Origin: Telluribacter roseus | Lineage (GTDB): Bacteria > Bacteroidota > Bacteroidia > Cytophagales > Spirosomataceae | Assembly (NCBI RefSeq): GCF_017355915.2 | Contig: NZ_JAFEUV020000008.1 | Coordinates: forward strand, 186,001-250,000 | Direction: 5' to 3' | DNA length: 64,000 bases | Part shown: positions 54,542 to 62,971 of the stretch, in pieces | Layout: each line of letters begins with the position of its first letter | Position numbering within the stretch: the stretch's first letter is position 1 | The notes under the pieces: model-generated | Database searches by the model: none | Seen by the model: the letters and a program-made list of their open reading frames with translations, nothing else | What the model was told of the DNA's origin: nothing | Position numbers and translations under genes: made by a program

Positions 54542-56077
54542 CTAATCCAACTGAAAGTTTATCGGCAGGTTGTAGCGGACGTTGACAGGCTGGCCGCTCT
54601 GGATACCCGGCTGCCAGCGAGGCATTGATGATACTATACGCTTGGCTTCTACGTCGGTCCCAAAGCCCATGCTTTTTAGTATCTGAATATCTTTTATTTC
54701 TCCCTGGGAAGTAATCACAAAGCTCAGATATACGATGCCCTGTACTTTGGCCCGGACGGCGGCTGGGGGGTACTTCATGTTCTGGTTTATGTACTCGTAC
54801 ATAGCAGTAATTCCGCCCGGAAACTCAGGCTGCTCTTCAGCTACCGTAAAGATGGGTTGACCATCAATTGTGGATATCTGTTCTCTGGGAGGTTCTTCTG
54901 TTCTTTCCTCTAATCTACTCAATTCTTCTGACAGCATAATATTAAGTCTGCTGCTCTTATAATTGGCGCCGATAGATACTTCCATCTTTGTGAAGCCTTT
55001 GTAACTAACTATTAATTTACTATTTGAGGGTACACTCATTCTGAAGTACCCTTCTGTATCAGTAGTAGTACCGGAGGATCCTCCTTCCACGGCTATGGTG
55101 GCTCCCGCAATTGGCTTACCTTCCGAATCTCTTACAATTCCCTCTACCCGAACATTCTGCCCGGCCTCGACCTGCTCACCCATTGTAGCAGGTACTACCT
55201 CCTCACGTTCGCAACTGGCCACTACCAGAGCCACAATCAGGACTACTACGGCCACGGCAGCGTAGGTACTCAGTGACCAGCGGGAGTTACGGTTTTTGTA
55301 CAGCATCCTGACCCGGTCCTTCAAGAGTGATGACTTAAAGAAGTGATTGGTAAGTGCGGCCAGAGGAGCGTCCAGTGCGTAAGCTACTAGAAACTCAGCG
55401 TAGTGGTCGCGGTTGGGCGCCTGTTGGTCGGCCAGGTACTCGTGTACCTGCTGCAGAGACTGCTTGTAGAGTAGTAGTACCGGATGGAACCAGAACAAGA
55501 CCCGAAGTACCTCTACCAGTAGAATATCCAGACTGTGCCGCTGCCGGACGTGCACCAGCTCATGGTTGAGGATGGTATCAAAGTGCTGCTCATAATCGCT
55601 GCGGTTGACTACTACCCATTTCAGAAAGGAAAAGGAGCCGACTGAGTCAGTGGTGCTAAGTACCAGTGTGTAGCCCTCCATGTGAATAAAGGTACCCTGC
55701 CGGACAAACAGAAAGAGGCTGCGCAGGTGGCGGTACAGGCGCATCGCCATGACCACTACACCCACCGCGTACAGCGCCCACAGCACATCCATCCAGTTGA
55801 GGACGGCAGATGGAGGCGTCCGGGGGGCTACTGAGGTAGCGGTCACTTCACCTGGTACTGCGGGTGGGAGTGGAGATACCTCATACACAGCTGCGGGTAG
55901 GGGCGGAGCGGCCTCTGGATACTGCATCAGCGGCAGTACAAAGGCTCCCAATAGTGAGCCCAGCAGGTAGGCGCGGTTCCAGCGGAAGAAGGTGTGGTGG
56001 CGCAGGAGGAACCAGTAGCAACCATACAACAGGAGCCAGTACAGACTCACTTCGACACTATAAATGAGAACTTCCAT
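54542..56077 (-). CDS. M56 peptidase/TonB-domain fusion, copy 2
   Basis: A 511-residue paralogue with the same order of domains as copy 3: four membrane helices, zinc motif HELVH in ILNHELVHVRQRHS, HEYLADQQA, a lipobox-like VVASCEREE after the last helix, a carboxypeptidase-regulatory-like domain with GGSSGTTTDTEGYFRM, then a TonB C-terminal domain (EEQPEFPGG to YNLPINFQLD). The insert DDKRSGGRR of copies 1 and 4 is missing here and in copy 3, so copies 2 and 3 form the closer pair. No loss of catalytic residues is seen. Confidence 0.9.
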   Translation of the reverse strand: MEVLIYSVEVSLYWLLLYGCYWFLLRHHTFFRWNRAYLLGSLLGAFVLPLMQYPEAAPPLPAAVYEVSPLPPAVPGEVTATSVAPRTPPSAVLNWMDVLWALYAVGVVVMAMRLYRHLRSLFLFVRQGTFIHMEGYTLVLSTTDSVGSFSFLKWVVVNRSDYEQHFDTILNHELVHVRQRHSLDILLVEVLRVLFWFHPVLLLYKQSLQQVHEYLADQQAPNRDHYAEFLVAYALDAPLAALTNHFFKSSLLKDRVRMLYKNRNSRWSLSTYAAVAVVVLIVALVVASCEREEVVPATMGEQVEAGQNVRVEGIVRDSEGKPIAGATIAVEGGSSGTTTDTEGYFRMSVPSNSKLIVSYKGFTKMEVSIGANYKSSRLNIMLSEELSRLEERTEEPPREQISTIDGQPIFTVAEEQPEFPGGITAMYEYINQNMKYPPAAVRAKVQGIVYLSFVITSQGEIKDIQILKSMGFGTDVEAKRIVSSMPRWQPGIQSGQPVNVRYNLPINFQLD

Positions 56078-56166
56078 AAACTTTGAGTTTAAGTAATGGA
56101 TGGTAGTACTGTCTCTTTAGATGCGTATATAACCTGTCTCCTGATGATAGGAAAGTAGATGCCGTG

Positions 56167-57705
56167 CTACTTACTAGTAGCTTTCTTAGTCGTGATTTCG
56201 ATTACTCCGACTTTGCCCCGTTCTCCGTACTTGTCGGTAGCGTGTTTATCCTTCAGGATATTCATTGCGTCAATGTCATTGGGATTAATAGCCTGTATCT
56301 CTTCAAAGCTTTTCAGAATTACTCCATTCAGAACATAGAGAGGTGGCTCTCCCTGCTGGGCTCCCTTGATGGCCGATGAAGACTGATCCGCTTTTGGAAT
56401 TGCGGGAACCTGATTAGTCTTATCCTCCAACTGGAAGTTGATTGGCAGATTATACTTTACATTCACCGGCTGGCCGCTTTGCTTACCGGGTATCCAGCGG
56501 GGCATTTGTTTAAGTACCCTAACCGATTCCGCATCGGCCCCGTAGCCTAAGCCTTTCAGGATTTGAATATCTCTGATTTCTCCCTCGGCCGACACGACAA
56601 AAGCTAAGAATACTTTTCCCTGAACATTGGCTTTGGCGGCCGCCTCAGGGTACTTTATGTTTTCACCCAAGAATTTGTACATAGCTTCAAGTCCACCCGG
56701 AAATTGAGGCTGCTCTTCAACGACTGTAAATACGGGGCCGTTTACTCCGAAGCTGGCTTCTGTGGTAGACTTATCAGTAGCGGCGTTTCGGGCGGGTGCT
56801 TTTTGTATGGTCTCTTCTAGTTTGCTGGCATCACGTTCGCAACTTGCAACCAGTAGTGACGCAAAAAGAGTCAAGGTAGCCACGGCAAGGTACTTACCCA
56901 GCGACCAGCGGGAATTAGGATTCTTATACAGCATCTTGATTCGGTCTTTTAGGAGTGAAGAAGTAAAGAACTGATTAGCGAGGGGAGCGACGGGCGTGCC
57001 CAGCGCGTAAGATACAAGAAAGCCGGCGTACCGGTCGCGGTTGGGGGCCTGCTGGTCGGCCAGGTACTCGTGTACCTGCTGCAGCGAGCGCTTGTACAGA
57101 ACTAACACCGGGTTAAACCAGAACAAGACTCTAAGTACCTCCACCAGCAGAATATCCAGACTATGTCGCTGCTGTACGTGGGCCAGCTCGTGGGTAAGGA
57201 TGGTATCGAAGTGGTGCTCATAGTCGCTGCGGCTTAGTACTACCCAGTTTAAAAATGAAAAGGAACCAACCGGAGCGCCGGATCGCCGGCCGCCGGACCG
57301 CTTATCATCGTTCATCAGTACCAGCGTGTATCCGTCCATCTCAATCGCTTCGCCACGCCGGATAAACCGGATCAGCTCAATCAGGTAGCGGCTCAGCTTC
57401 CAACCCATAACCATGACTCCGCCGGCGTAGACGAGCCACAGCAGGTTCATCCAGGTGAAGAGAGAGGGGGAGGGCGCTGTAGCCTGTACCACCAGCACCG
57501 GAGCTGTTACCGTATACACAACCGGCAGCGTGGGAGCGGCTTCGGGGTACTGCACCAGGGGCAGCGCAAAGGCCGCCAGCAGTGAGCCCAGCAGGTAGGC
57601 GCGGTTGCTGCGGAAGAAGGTGTGGTGGCGCAGGAAAAGCCAGTAACAGGCATACAGCAGGAGCCAGTACAGGCTAACCTGGCCAATATATTTGAAGGCT
57701 TCCAT
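56167..57705 (-). CDS. M56 peptidase/TonB-domain fusion, copy 1, with plug-like tail
   Basis: A 512-residue paralogue, first of the four in transcription order after the repressor gene. Zinc motif HELAH in ILTHELAHVQQRHS, insert DDKRSGGRRSGAP, VASCERDASK after the last helix, and a TonB C-terminal domain directly after a short linker without the regulatory-like domain. Uniquely, it ends in a segment like the plug of SusC proteins: PPLYVLNGVILKSFEEIQAI, NPNDIDAMNILKDKHATDKYG, KVGVIEITTK. In SusC plugs the same order of signatures (NPDNIESMTVLKG, YGSEALNGVVVIQTKKG) occurs. The tail may mimic a transporter plug and bind TonB-like domains of the sister proteins. This is inference. Confidence 0.88.
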   Translation of the reverse strand: MEAFKYIGQVSLYWLLLYACYWLFLRHHTFFRSNRAYLLGSLLAAFALPLVQYPEAAPTLPVVYTVTAPVLVVQATAPSPSLFTWMNLLWLVYAGGVMVMGWKLSRYLIELIRFIRRGEAIEMDGYTLVLMNDDKRSGGRRSGAPVGSFSFLNWVVLSRSDYEHHFDTILTHELAHVQQRHSLDILLVEVLRVLFWFNPVLVLYKRSLQQVHEYLADQQAPNRDRYAGFLVSYALGTPVAPLANQFFTSSLLKDRIKMLYKNPNSRWSLGKYLAVATLTLFASLLVASCERDASKLEETIQKAPARNAATDKSTTEASFGVNGPVFTVVEEQPQFPGGLEAMYKFLGENIKYPEAAAKANVQGKVFLAFVVSAEGEIRDIQILKGLGYGADAESVRVLKQMPRWIPGKQSGQPVNVKYNLPINFQLEDKTNQVPAIPKADQSSSAIKGAQQGEPPLYVLNGVILKSFEEIQAINPNDIDAMNILKDKHATDKYGERGKVGVIEITTKKATSK

Positions 57706-57745
57706 AAGGTTTTCAGGTTTAGGTTAATGGTGTGGATAGCTGCCT

Positions 57746-58117
57746 CTATTCTGGCTTTTTGCTTTGGATCAGCTTGATGATCTCATCCAGGTCTTTTGTA
57801 TTGAGCTGGTTGTCCTTCATGAAGAATGACACCAGTTGGGGGAGCGAATTATCAAAGTAGTTCTCAAGAAGCTGCTGGGCTTCGTGGCGCTTGTACTCCG
57901 CCTGGCTGATGAGCGGGTAGTATTCGTGGGTTTTGCCGTAAGCGGTGTAGCCCACAAAACCCTTTTTTTCCAGAATACGAATGATGGTGGATACGGTATT
58001 ATAGGCGGGCTTGGGTTCGGGCATCTCGGCCAGTACATCCTTGACAAAACCTTTTTCCAATTGCCACAGGATGAGCATTACTTCTTCTTCGGCGCGTGTC
58101 AGTGATCTGATTTCCAT
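57746..58117 (-). CDS. BlaI/MecI/CopY-family transcriptional repressor
   Basis: A 123-residue winged-helix repressor. The N-terminal TRAEEEVMLILWQLEKGFVKDVL and YNTVSTIIRILEKKGFVG regions form the DNA-binding domain, and the helical C-terminus (residues 80-123) forms the dimer arms, in which the M56 partner would cleave. It lies 41 bases upstream of M56-TonB copy 1 on the same strand. Its promoter overlaps two matching dyads, so it probably represses its own operon. Confidence 0.92.
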   Translation of the reverse strand: MEIRSLTRAEEEVMLILWQLEKGFVKDVLAEMPEPKPAYNTVSTIIRILEKKGFVGYTAYGKTHEYYPLISQAEYKRHEAQQLLENYFDNSLPQLVSFFMKDNQLNTKDLDEIIKLIQSKKPE

Positions 58118-58148
58118 TGGTCTAGTTCAGGTTGGAGTGCAGTGATTA

Positions 58149-58202
58149 ACTACTTGTATAAAGTTATGACTAATCATTTAGTTTTACAACTACTGTGTTA
58201 GT
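58149..58202 (-). promoter_or_regulatory. Promoter with three BlaI-type operator candidates
   Basis: Two perfect dyads ACTA-N6-TAGT lie at 58169-58182 and 58189-58202, with centres exactly 20 bp apart. A third, degenerate copy (58149-58162, one full half and a half-matched other) is another 20 bp on. On the minus strand a TTG at 58189-58187 and TAACTTTA at 58166-58159 with 20 bases between them form a promoter, so one dyad falls in the spacer and the other on the -33 box. Half-site spacing is as in known MecI/BlaI operators. Which protein binds is inferred from position. Confidence 0.65.
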
Positions 58203-58212
58203 TATTTTGTTT

Positions 58213-58252
58213 GGAAAAATAAAGAAGGCCGTAGAAACGGGTTCTACGGCCT
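58213..58252 (-). terminator. Intrinsic terminator of pyk
   Basis: An 11-bp stem AGGCCGTAGAA/TTCTACGGCCT (58226-58236, 58242-58252) with loop of 5. On the minus strand a TTCTTTATTTTT run follows, so it ends the pyruvate kinase transcript 90 bases after the stop. Confidence 0.8.
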
Positions 58253-58341
58253 CCTGGCAATCTATATTCTAAAAGTGCTTTCAGTATTCAAGAAGGTGAT
58301 ACGCTGCCTGATTAACAGGTATCAGCCCTGATCTCAAACAG

Positions 58342-59781
58342 CTACTCGACCACGCTCAGCTTAAGTGCGTTGGTTTTGCGATTCTTCATGATAGGCATGC
58401 TGAGCGTATTGATGAAGATATCTCCTTTTGTAAGCTCTCCCTTTTCGATGAGGATACGCTTAATATCATCGATCAGCTCGTCGGTAGATACGTTCTCGTC
58501 GCGGTCGTAGAAGAATACCTTGGTACCCCAGTACAGACCCAGGATGTTCATCAGCTTCTTGTCCGAAGTAAAGATGAGCAGGTTGGCCTTGGGACGGTGG
58601 TGCGACAACCGGAATGACGTATAGCCTGAGCGGGTGATACCGATGATAGCTTTCGCTTTGGTATCGCGGGCCAGACGGCAGGCGCTCATTACTACGTTAT
58701 CGTTAAGCTGATCTGCGCCGGGTCTTTCGTTCACGAAAGCGTGGTAGCGGAAGTAGATGCTGGTTGAGTTGAGTTCAACCTGCTCGATAGTCCGTGACAT
58801 GTTCTCAACGGCCAGCAGAGGATACTTACCAGAAGCCGTCTCGGCGCTAAGCATTACGGCGTCGGCTCCGTCCAGTACTGAGTTAGCCACGTCGTTCACC
58901 TCCGCACGGGTAGGACGGGGGCTCTCGATCATGCTCTCGAGCATCTGGGTAGCCACGATTACCGGCTTACCAGCCTTGTTACATTTTTCTACGATCATTT
59001 TCTGGATCATAGGTACTTCTTCGGCCGGAAGCTCCACCCCGAGGTCACCCCGGGCTACCATTACTCCATCCGTAGCTTCGATGATCTCGTCGATGTTAGC
59101 TACGGCTTCAGGCTTCTCAATCTTAGCTACTACGCGGGTCTCCTTACCTTTCATCCGGATGTAGTCTTTTACCTTCAGGATGTCAGAAGCCTCACGAACA
59201 AATGACAGCGCGATCCACTCTACATCGTTCGCCAGACCAAAGTCAAGATCTTCGAAATCTTTCTCCGTTACCGAAGGCATTGATACCTTTGTGTTAGGCA
59301 GGTTTACACCTTTCTTTGACTTCAGGTAGCCACCGTATACTACTTCAGTTACTACATCGGTACCCTCTGTGCCAACTACGCGTACTTCCAGCTTTCCGTC
59401 GTCCAGTAGGATGCGGTCTCCCTTTTTTACGTCGTTGTACATTCCATCGTAAGGAGTACTTACACGCTCTGCGGTACCAATAATATCTGCGTTGGTGAAT
59501 ACCAGTCTGTTACCGGCTTCAATAACTACACCGTCTTTTTCGGCTACATTACCAATCCGGATTTTAGGTCCCTGCAAGTCCTGCAGAACGCAGAGGTTCA
59601 GCCCGTGTTCTTCATTTATTTCCCGGATCAGGTTCAGGCGCTGCAGGTGGTCCTGATGAGTACCGTGCGAAAAGTTAAGGCGAAATACGTTAACACCAGC
59701 CTTCGCCAAAGCGAACAGCATTTCCTTTGACTCCGACGTTGGGCCGACGGTAGCAACTATTTTCGTTTTTTTAGAAGACAT
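58342..59781 (-). CDS. pyk: Pyruvate kinase
   Basis: Last step of glycolysis, transferring phosphate from phosphoenolpyruvate to ADP. From the start at 59781 (MSSKKTKIVATVGPTS, the family N-terminus) it has 479 residues; the frame to 59838 adds a non-conserved extension. Motifs: NFSHGTHQ, KGDRILLDDGKL, VAKIEKPEAV, MVARGDLGVELP, and the K-type binding region MLSAETASGKYP. The C-terminal domain is full. Terminator follows. Cytoplasmic housekeeping gene 60 bases from priA, probably with own promoter. Confidence 0.97.
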   Translation of the reverse strand: MSSKKTKIVATVGPTSESKEMLFALAKAGVNVFRLNFSHGTHQDHLQRLNLIREINEEHGLNLCVLQDLQGPKIRIGNVAEKDGVVIEAGNRLVFTNADIIGTAERVSTPYDGMYNDVKKGDRILLDDGKLEVRVVGTEGTDVVTEVVYGGYLKSKKGVNLPNTKVSMPSVTEKDFEDLDFGLANDVEWIALSFVREASDILKVKDYIRMKGKETRVVAKIEKPEAVANIDEIIEATDGVMVARGDLGVELPAEEVPMIQKMIVEKCNKAGKPVIVATQMLESMIESPRPTRAEVNDVANSVLDGADAVMLSAETASGKYPLLAVENMSRTIEQVELNSTSIYFRYHAFVNERPGADQLNDNVVMSACRLARDTKAKAIIGITRSGYTSFRLSHHRPKANLLIFTSDKKLMNILGLYWGTKVFFYDRDENVSTDELIDDIKRILIEKGELTKGDIFINTLSMPIMKNRKTNALKLSVVE

Positions 59782-59841
59782 ACAGTTTAATATAGCAATT
59801 TGAGATGCGCAATGAATATGTTGATTGAGTGAATGCAAGAC

Positions 59842-62349
59842 CTATGTGCAGTCTACGTCAATCACTACATTGATATTTTTCAGGGTCTTGTCGGTCAGAA
59901 TATCTGTTACTTTTTCCTGAATGAATGACTTTGCGGCCTTAAAATTAATCTTTTCTCTTTCAAGTTTGATGAGAATTTCAAACAAAAACTGATTCCGCAC
60001 CCGCTCGACCAGTGGAGGTTCGGGCCCCAGTACCCGGCTACGGCCCAGTTGCGCGACCAGTTTTTCGGCCAGTTGCTCGGCGGCGCGGTGTGAGGTGTCG
60101 TAGTCGGCGTGCTTGACAATCAGCTTGATAAGTCGTGTAAAAGGCGGGTAGCCGTACTGCTCCCGTTCCTGGATTTCGTTGTCGTACATACCCCGGTAGT
60201 CACCCTCAATAATCTTATTGAGTAGGGACTGGTGCGGGTTGGCCGTCTGGATAAGTACCTTTCCCGGCTTGCCCGCCCGCCGACCCGCGCGCCCGCTGAC
60301 CTGGGTGAGCATCTGGAAGGCCCGCTCCGAAGCCCTGAACTCCGGGAAGTTGATGATGCGGTCGGCGTCGAAGATGCCTACTACGCTCACGTTGTCGAAG
60401 TCAAGACCTTTGGAGATCATCTGAGTACCTACTAAGATATCAATCTGCTCGGCTTCGAAGTCCTGGATGATCTGCTGGTAGGCATTCTTGGCCCGGGTGG
60501 TGTCGAGGTCCATACGCTGGATGCGCGCCTGCGGGAAGATCAGGTTGAGCTGGTCCTCGATCTTCTCGGTACCGAAGCCGATGGTCTTGACCTTGGTAGA
60601 GCCGCAGGCCGGACAGGTGCGGGGTACCTCTTCCTTGTGGCCGCAGTAGTGGCAGCGCAGCTCGGCGGCCCGCATGTGGTAGGTGAGGCTCACGGCGCAG
60701 TTGTGGCACTCCGATATCCAGCCGCACTCTTCGCACTGGAGGTAGGGCGAGTAGCCACGGCGGTTCTGGAACAGGATGGTCTGCTCGCTATTCTTGAGGT
60801 TATGGGCCAGGTACTCCAGCAGCACCGACGAAAACTCGTCCTTCATCTTACGCTGCTTCTTCTCCAGCTTGGTATCGATCAGTACAAACTCCGGCAGGGC
60901 GGCATCGCCAAAGCGCTGGAACATCTCCACCAGACCGTACTTGCCGTTCTGGGCGTGGTAGTAGCTCTCGAGTGAGGGGGTCGCTGAACCCAGCAGCACC
61001 TTGGCCTTGTGCATGTAGGCCATCACCACGGCTACGTCGCGGGCGTGGTAGCGTGGAGCGGGGTCCTGCTGCTTGTAGGAGGTTTCGTGCTCTTCGTCCA
61101 CGATGATCAGCCCCAGGTTATCGAAGGGCAGGAACACGGCCGAGCGCACCCCCACCACAAACTGAAACTTCCCGTCCAGGATACCCTTCCAGACCTCTAC
61201 CCGTTCGTTGTCCGAAAACTTGGAGTGGTAGATACCCATGCTGTCGCCGAATACCTTCCGGAGGCGTACCACGATTTGGGTGGTAAGGGCGATCTCGGGC
61301 AGCAGGTACAGTACCTGGGTACCGCTTTCGAGGGCCTGTTTGATGAGGCTGATAAATACCTCCGTCTTACCACTACCCGTGATACCGTGCAGCAGTACCA
61401 CCTCCTTGTCCTGAAAGTGCTCCTGGATCTGACGGCTGGCTAGCTGCTGAGTTTCGGTGAGTTTGATCTCCTTGGCCGGCGAAGCGGGCAGATCAGCAAA
61501 GCGTGATATAATGGTTTCAAACTGCTCGAATACCCCTTTCTTGAGCAGGGTCTGCAGGGCCGAGTCCGAGAGGCCATCGTCCTGCCTGAATATAGCTTTA
61601 TCCAGCCCCTTCTGGTTGAGGTCCGGGTTGTTCAGAACAGGGACGTAGCTAAGGTATTTCAGCAGTACTTCCTGTTGTTTGGGCTGCTTTTCCAGTGCCG
61701 ACACCAGGTCTCTTAGGATGTCGGGCGTAGCATACTGCGCCGACAGGCGCACGTTCCGGGCTAGCTTAGGGGTATATTTTTCTTTTACTTCTTCAAATAA
61801 GATCACCGCCCGCTTCCCTACCAGCGACTTGATCACCGCCGTCACGTTGGTCTGCTCTACCAGCCGGGCTACCTCCTCGTACGACAGCGCCTGGTGCTTC
61901 TTGATCTCTTCCAGTATTACTACTTCCTGCTCGGTCAGGAGCTGCGGATGGTCAAAGTCCGGATTGTACTGTACCTTCGACTGGCTCGTGATCTTGAGGC
62001 CCGAAGGCAGCGCCACGTTCATGACTTCCCCAATGTTACACAGGTAGTAATCGGCCATCCAGCTGAATAGCTCCAGCTGATGGGGCGTCACGATCGGCTC
62101 TTCGTCGAGTAGTTCCAGGATGTACTTGGCCTGGTAGTCGGTAGGGGGATGGGGGTGTAGCCGGGCCACAATAGCCGTCGTAACCCTGTTTTTTCCAAAT
62201 TGTACGATCACCCTCGCACCTACCTTGATCATCTCGCTCATACCCCGGGGCACTCTGTACGTAAAGAGCTTCGGGATAGGTACGGGAAGGATCAGATCGG
62301 CAAAAGTAGTTACCTCGTCATCGAATAAGGAAGATAGGGGAAGCGTCAT
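59842..62349 (-). CDS. priA: Primosomal protein N' (PriA helicase)
   Basis: Restarts stalled replication forks. An 835-residue SF2 helicase: N-terminal DNA-binding domain, Walker A GITGSGKTEVF (near 325), DEEH box in IIVDEEHETSYKQQ, and zinc-binding cysteines in CEECGWISECHNCAVS and CHYCGHKEEVPRTCPACGS. The helicase C-terminal motif QVSGRAGR is present. Longer than the 730-residue E. coli protein, as is common in Bacteroidota. Minus strand, ahead of pyk. Confidence 0.97.
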   Translation of the reverse strand: MTLPLSSLFDDEVTTFADLILPVPIPKLFTYRVPRGMSEMIKVGARVIVQFGKNRVTTAIVARLHPHPPTDYQAKYILELLDEEPIVTPHQLELFSWMADYYLCNIGEVMNVALPSGLKITSQSKVQYNPDFDHPQLLTEQEVVILEEIKKHQALSYEEVARLVEQTNVTAVIKSLVGKRAVILFEEVKEKYTPKLARNVRLSAQYATPDILRDLVSALEKQPKQQEVLLKYLSYVPVLNNPDLNQKGLDKAIFRQDDGLSDSALQTLLKKGVFEQFETIISRFADLPASPAKEIKLTETQQLASRQIQEHFQDKEVVLLHGITGSGKTEVFISLIKQALESGTQVLYLLPEIALTTQIVVRLRKVFGDSMGIYHSKFSDNERVEVWKGILDGKFQFVVGVRSAVFLPFDNLGLIIVDEEHETSYKQQDPAPRYHARDVAVVMAYMHKAKVLLGSATPSLESYYHAQNGKYGLVEMFQRFGDAALPEFVLIDTKLEKKQRKMKDEFSSVLLEYLAHNLKNSEQTILFQNRRGYSPYLQCEECGWISECHNCAVSLTYHMRAAELRCHYCGHKEEVPRTCPACGSTKVKTIGFGTEKIEDQLNLIFPQARIQRMDLDTTRAKNAYQQIIQDFEAEQIDILVGTQMISKGLDFDNVSVVGIFDADRIINFPEFRASERAFQMLTQVSGRAGRRAGKPGKVLIQTANPHQSLLNKIIEGDYRGMYDNEIQEREQYGYPPFTRLIKLIVKHADYDTSHRAAEQLAEKLVAQLGRSRVLGPEPPLVERVRNQFLFEILIKLEREKINFKAAKSFIQEKVTDILTDKTLKNINVVIDVDCT

Positions 62350-62484
62350 GCGGCTCTGTTACATTACTCATCAATCAGGCGGCAATTTACGCTTTTTCCA
62401 GCGGCTTTGGTGAAAGAAGTAGTGGGGTAAGGGCAGAAATCTGTGAGGTAAAGAAAAAGGAGGGGGTACGTGTATAGGGTCGGA

Positions 62485-62880
62485 TTAGACCGCCGATTGG
62501 CTGCTGTTCCAGATGTCGCGGTGCAGGTACCAGCGGCCGTCCTTCCGCTTCCAGATTACCAGGTACTTGCCCTGATCAATGGTGTCGCCCGTAGCGCTGC
62601 TGATTACAAAATTTCCGATCTCGGTAGCAGTGTCACCGTGTTCTTCGGCCTCAACGGTCGTGAGCCTGATTCTGGCGACACCCATTTCCATGGCTCCCCT
62701 CCAGAAGTCCCGGACAGCCTGTATTCCTTTAAATTCTGCATAGCCGGGTGGAAGCAGTAAAGCATCAGGGGTGTAGAGGGCGGCTACGCTGGCGCTATCC
62801 TGCTGGACAAAAGCCGCTTCAAAGGCATCGTTGCACTGGCGAATCTGTCCAGTGATGGATTCGGTGGTTTGGGTCTGCAT
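62485..62880 (-). CDS. SnoaL-like DUF4440 protein
   Basis: A 131-residue cytoplasmic protein with the cone-shaped alpha+beta fold of the SnoaL/DUF4440 family (AFVQQDSASVAALYTPDALLLPPG, then GKYLVIWKRKDGRWYLHRDIWNS in parts). Members are mostly of unknown function; some bind small hydrophobic ligands or act as isomerases. No catalytic His/Asp is certain. It stands alone between priA and the pab genes. Confidence 0.8.
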   Translation of the reverse strand: MQTQTTESITGQIRQCNDAFEAAFVQQDSASVAALYTPDALLLPPGYAEFKGIQAVRDFWRGAMEMGVARIRLTTVEAEEHGDTATEIGNFVISSATGDTIDQGKYLVIWKRKDGRWYLHRDIWNSSQSAV

Positions 62881-62971
62881 AGAAGTAAAGGGTTTGAATG
62901 TAACTGAAAAGGAGGATAAAGTTTATATTTTCCAAGCCCTTTGGCAATACCGTATTTACGGTATTTTTCAG

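Noticed and set aside
58213-58252. Hairpin considered as an operator of the BlaI-type repressor
   Set aside because: It has a GC-rich stem and a T-run on the minus strand, which fits a terminator of pyk, and its sequence differs from the ACTA-N6-TAGT dyads.
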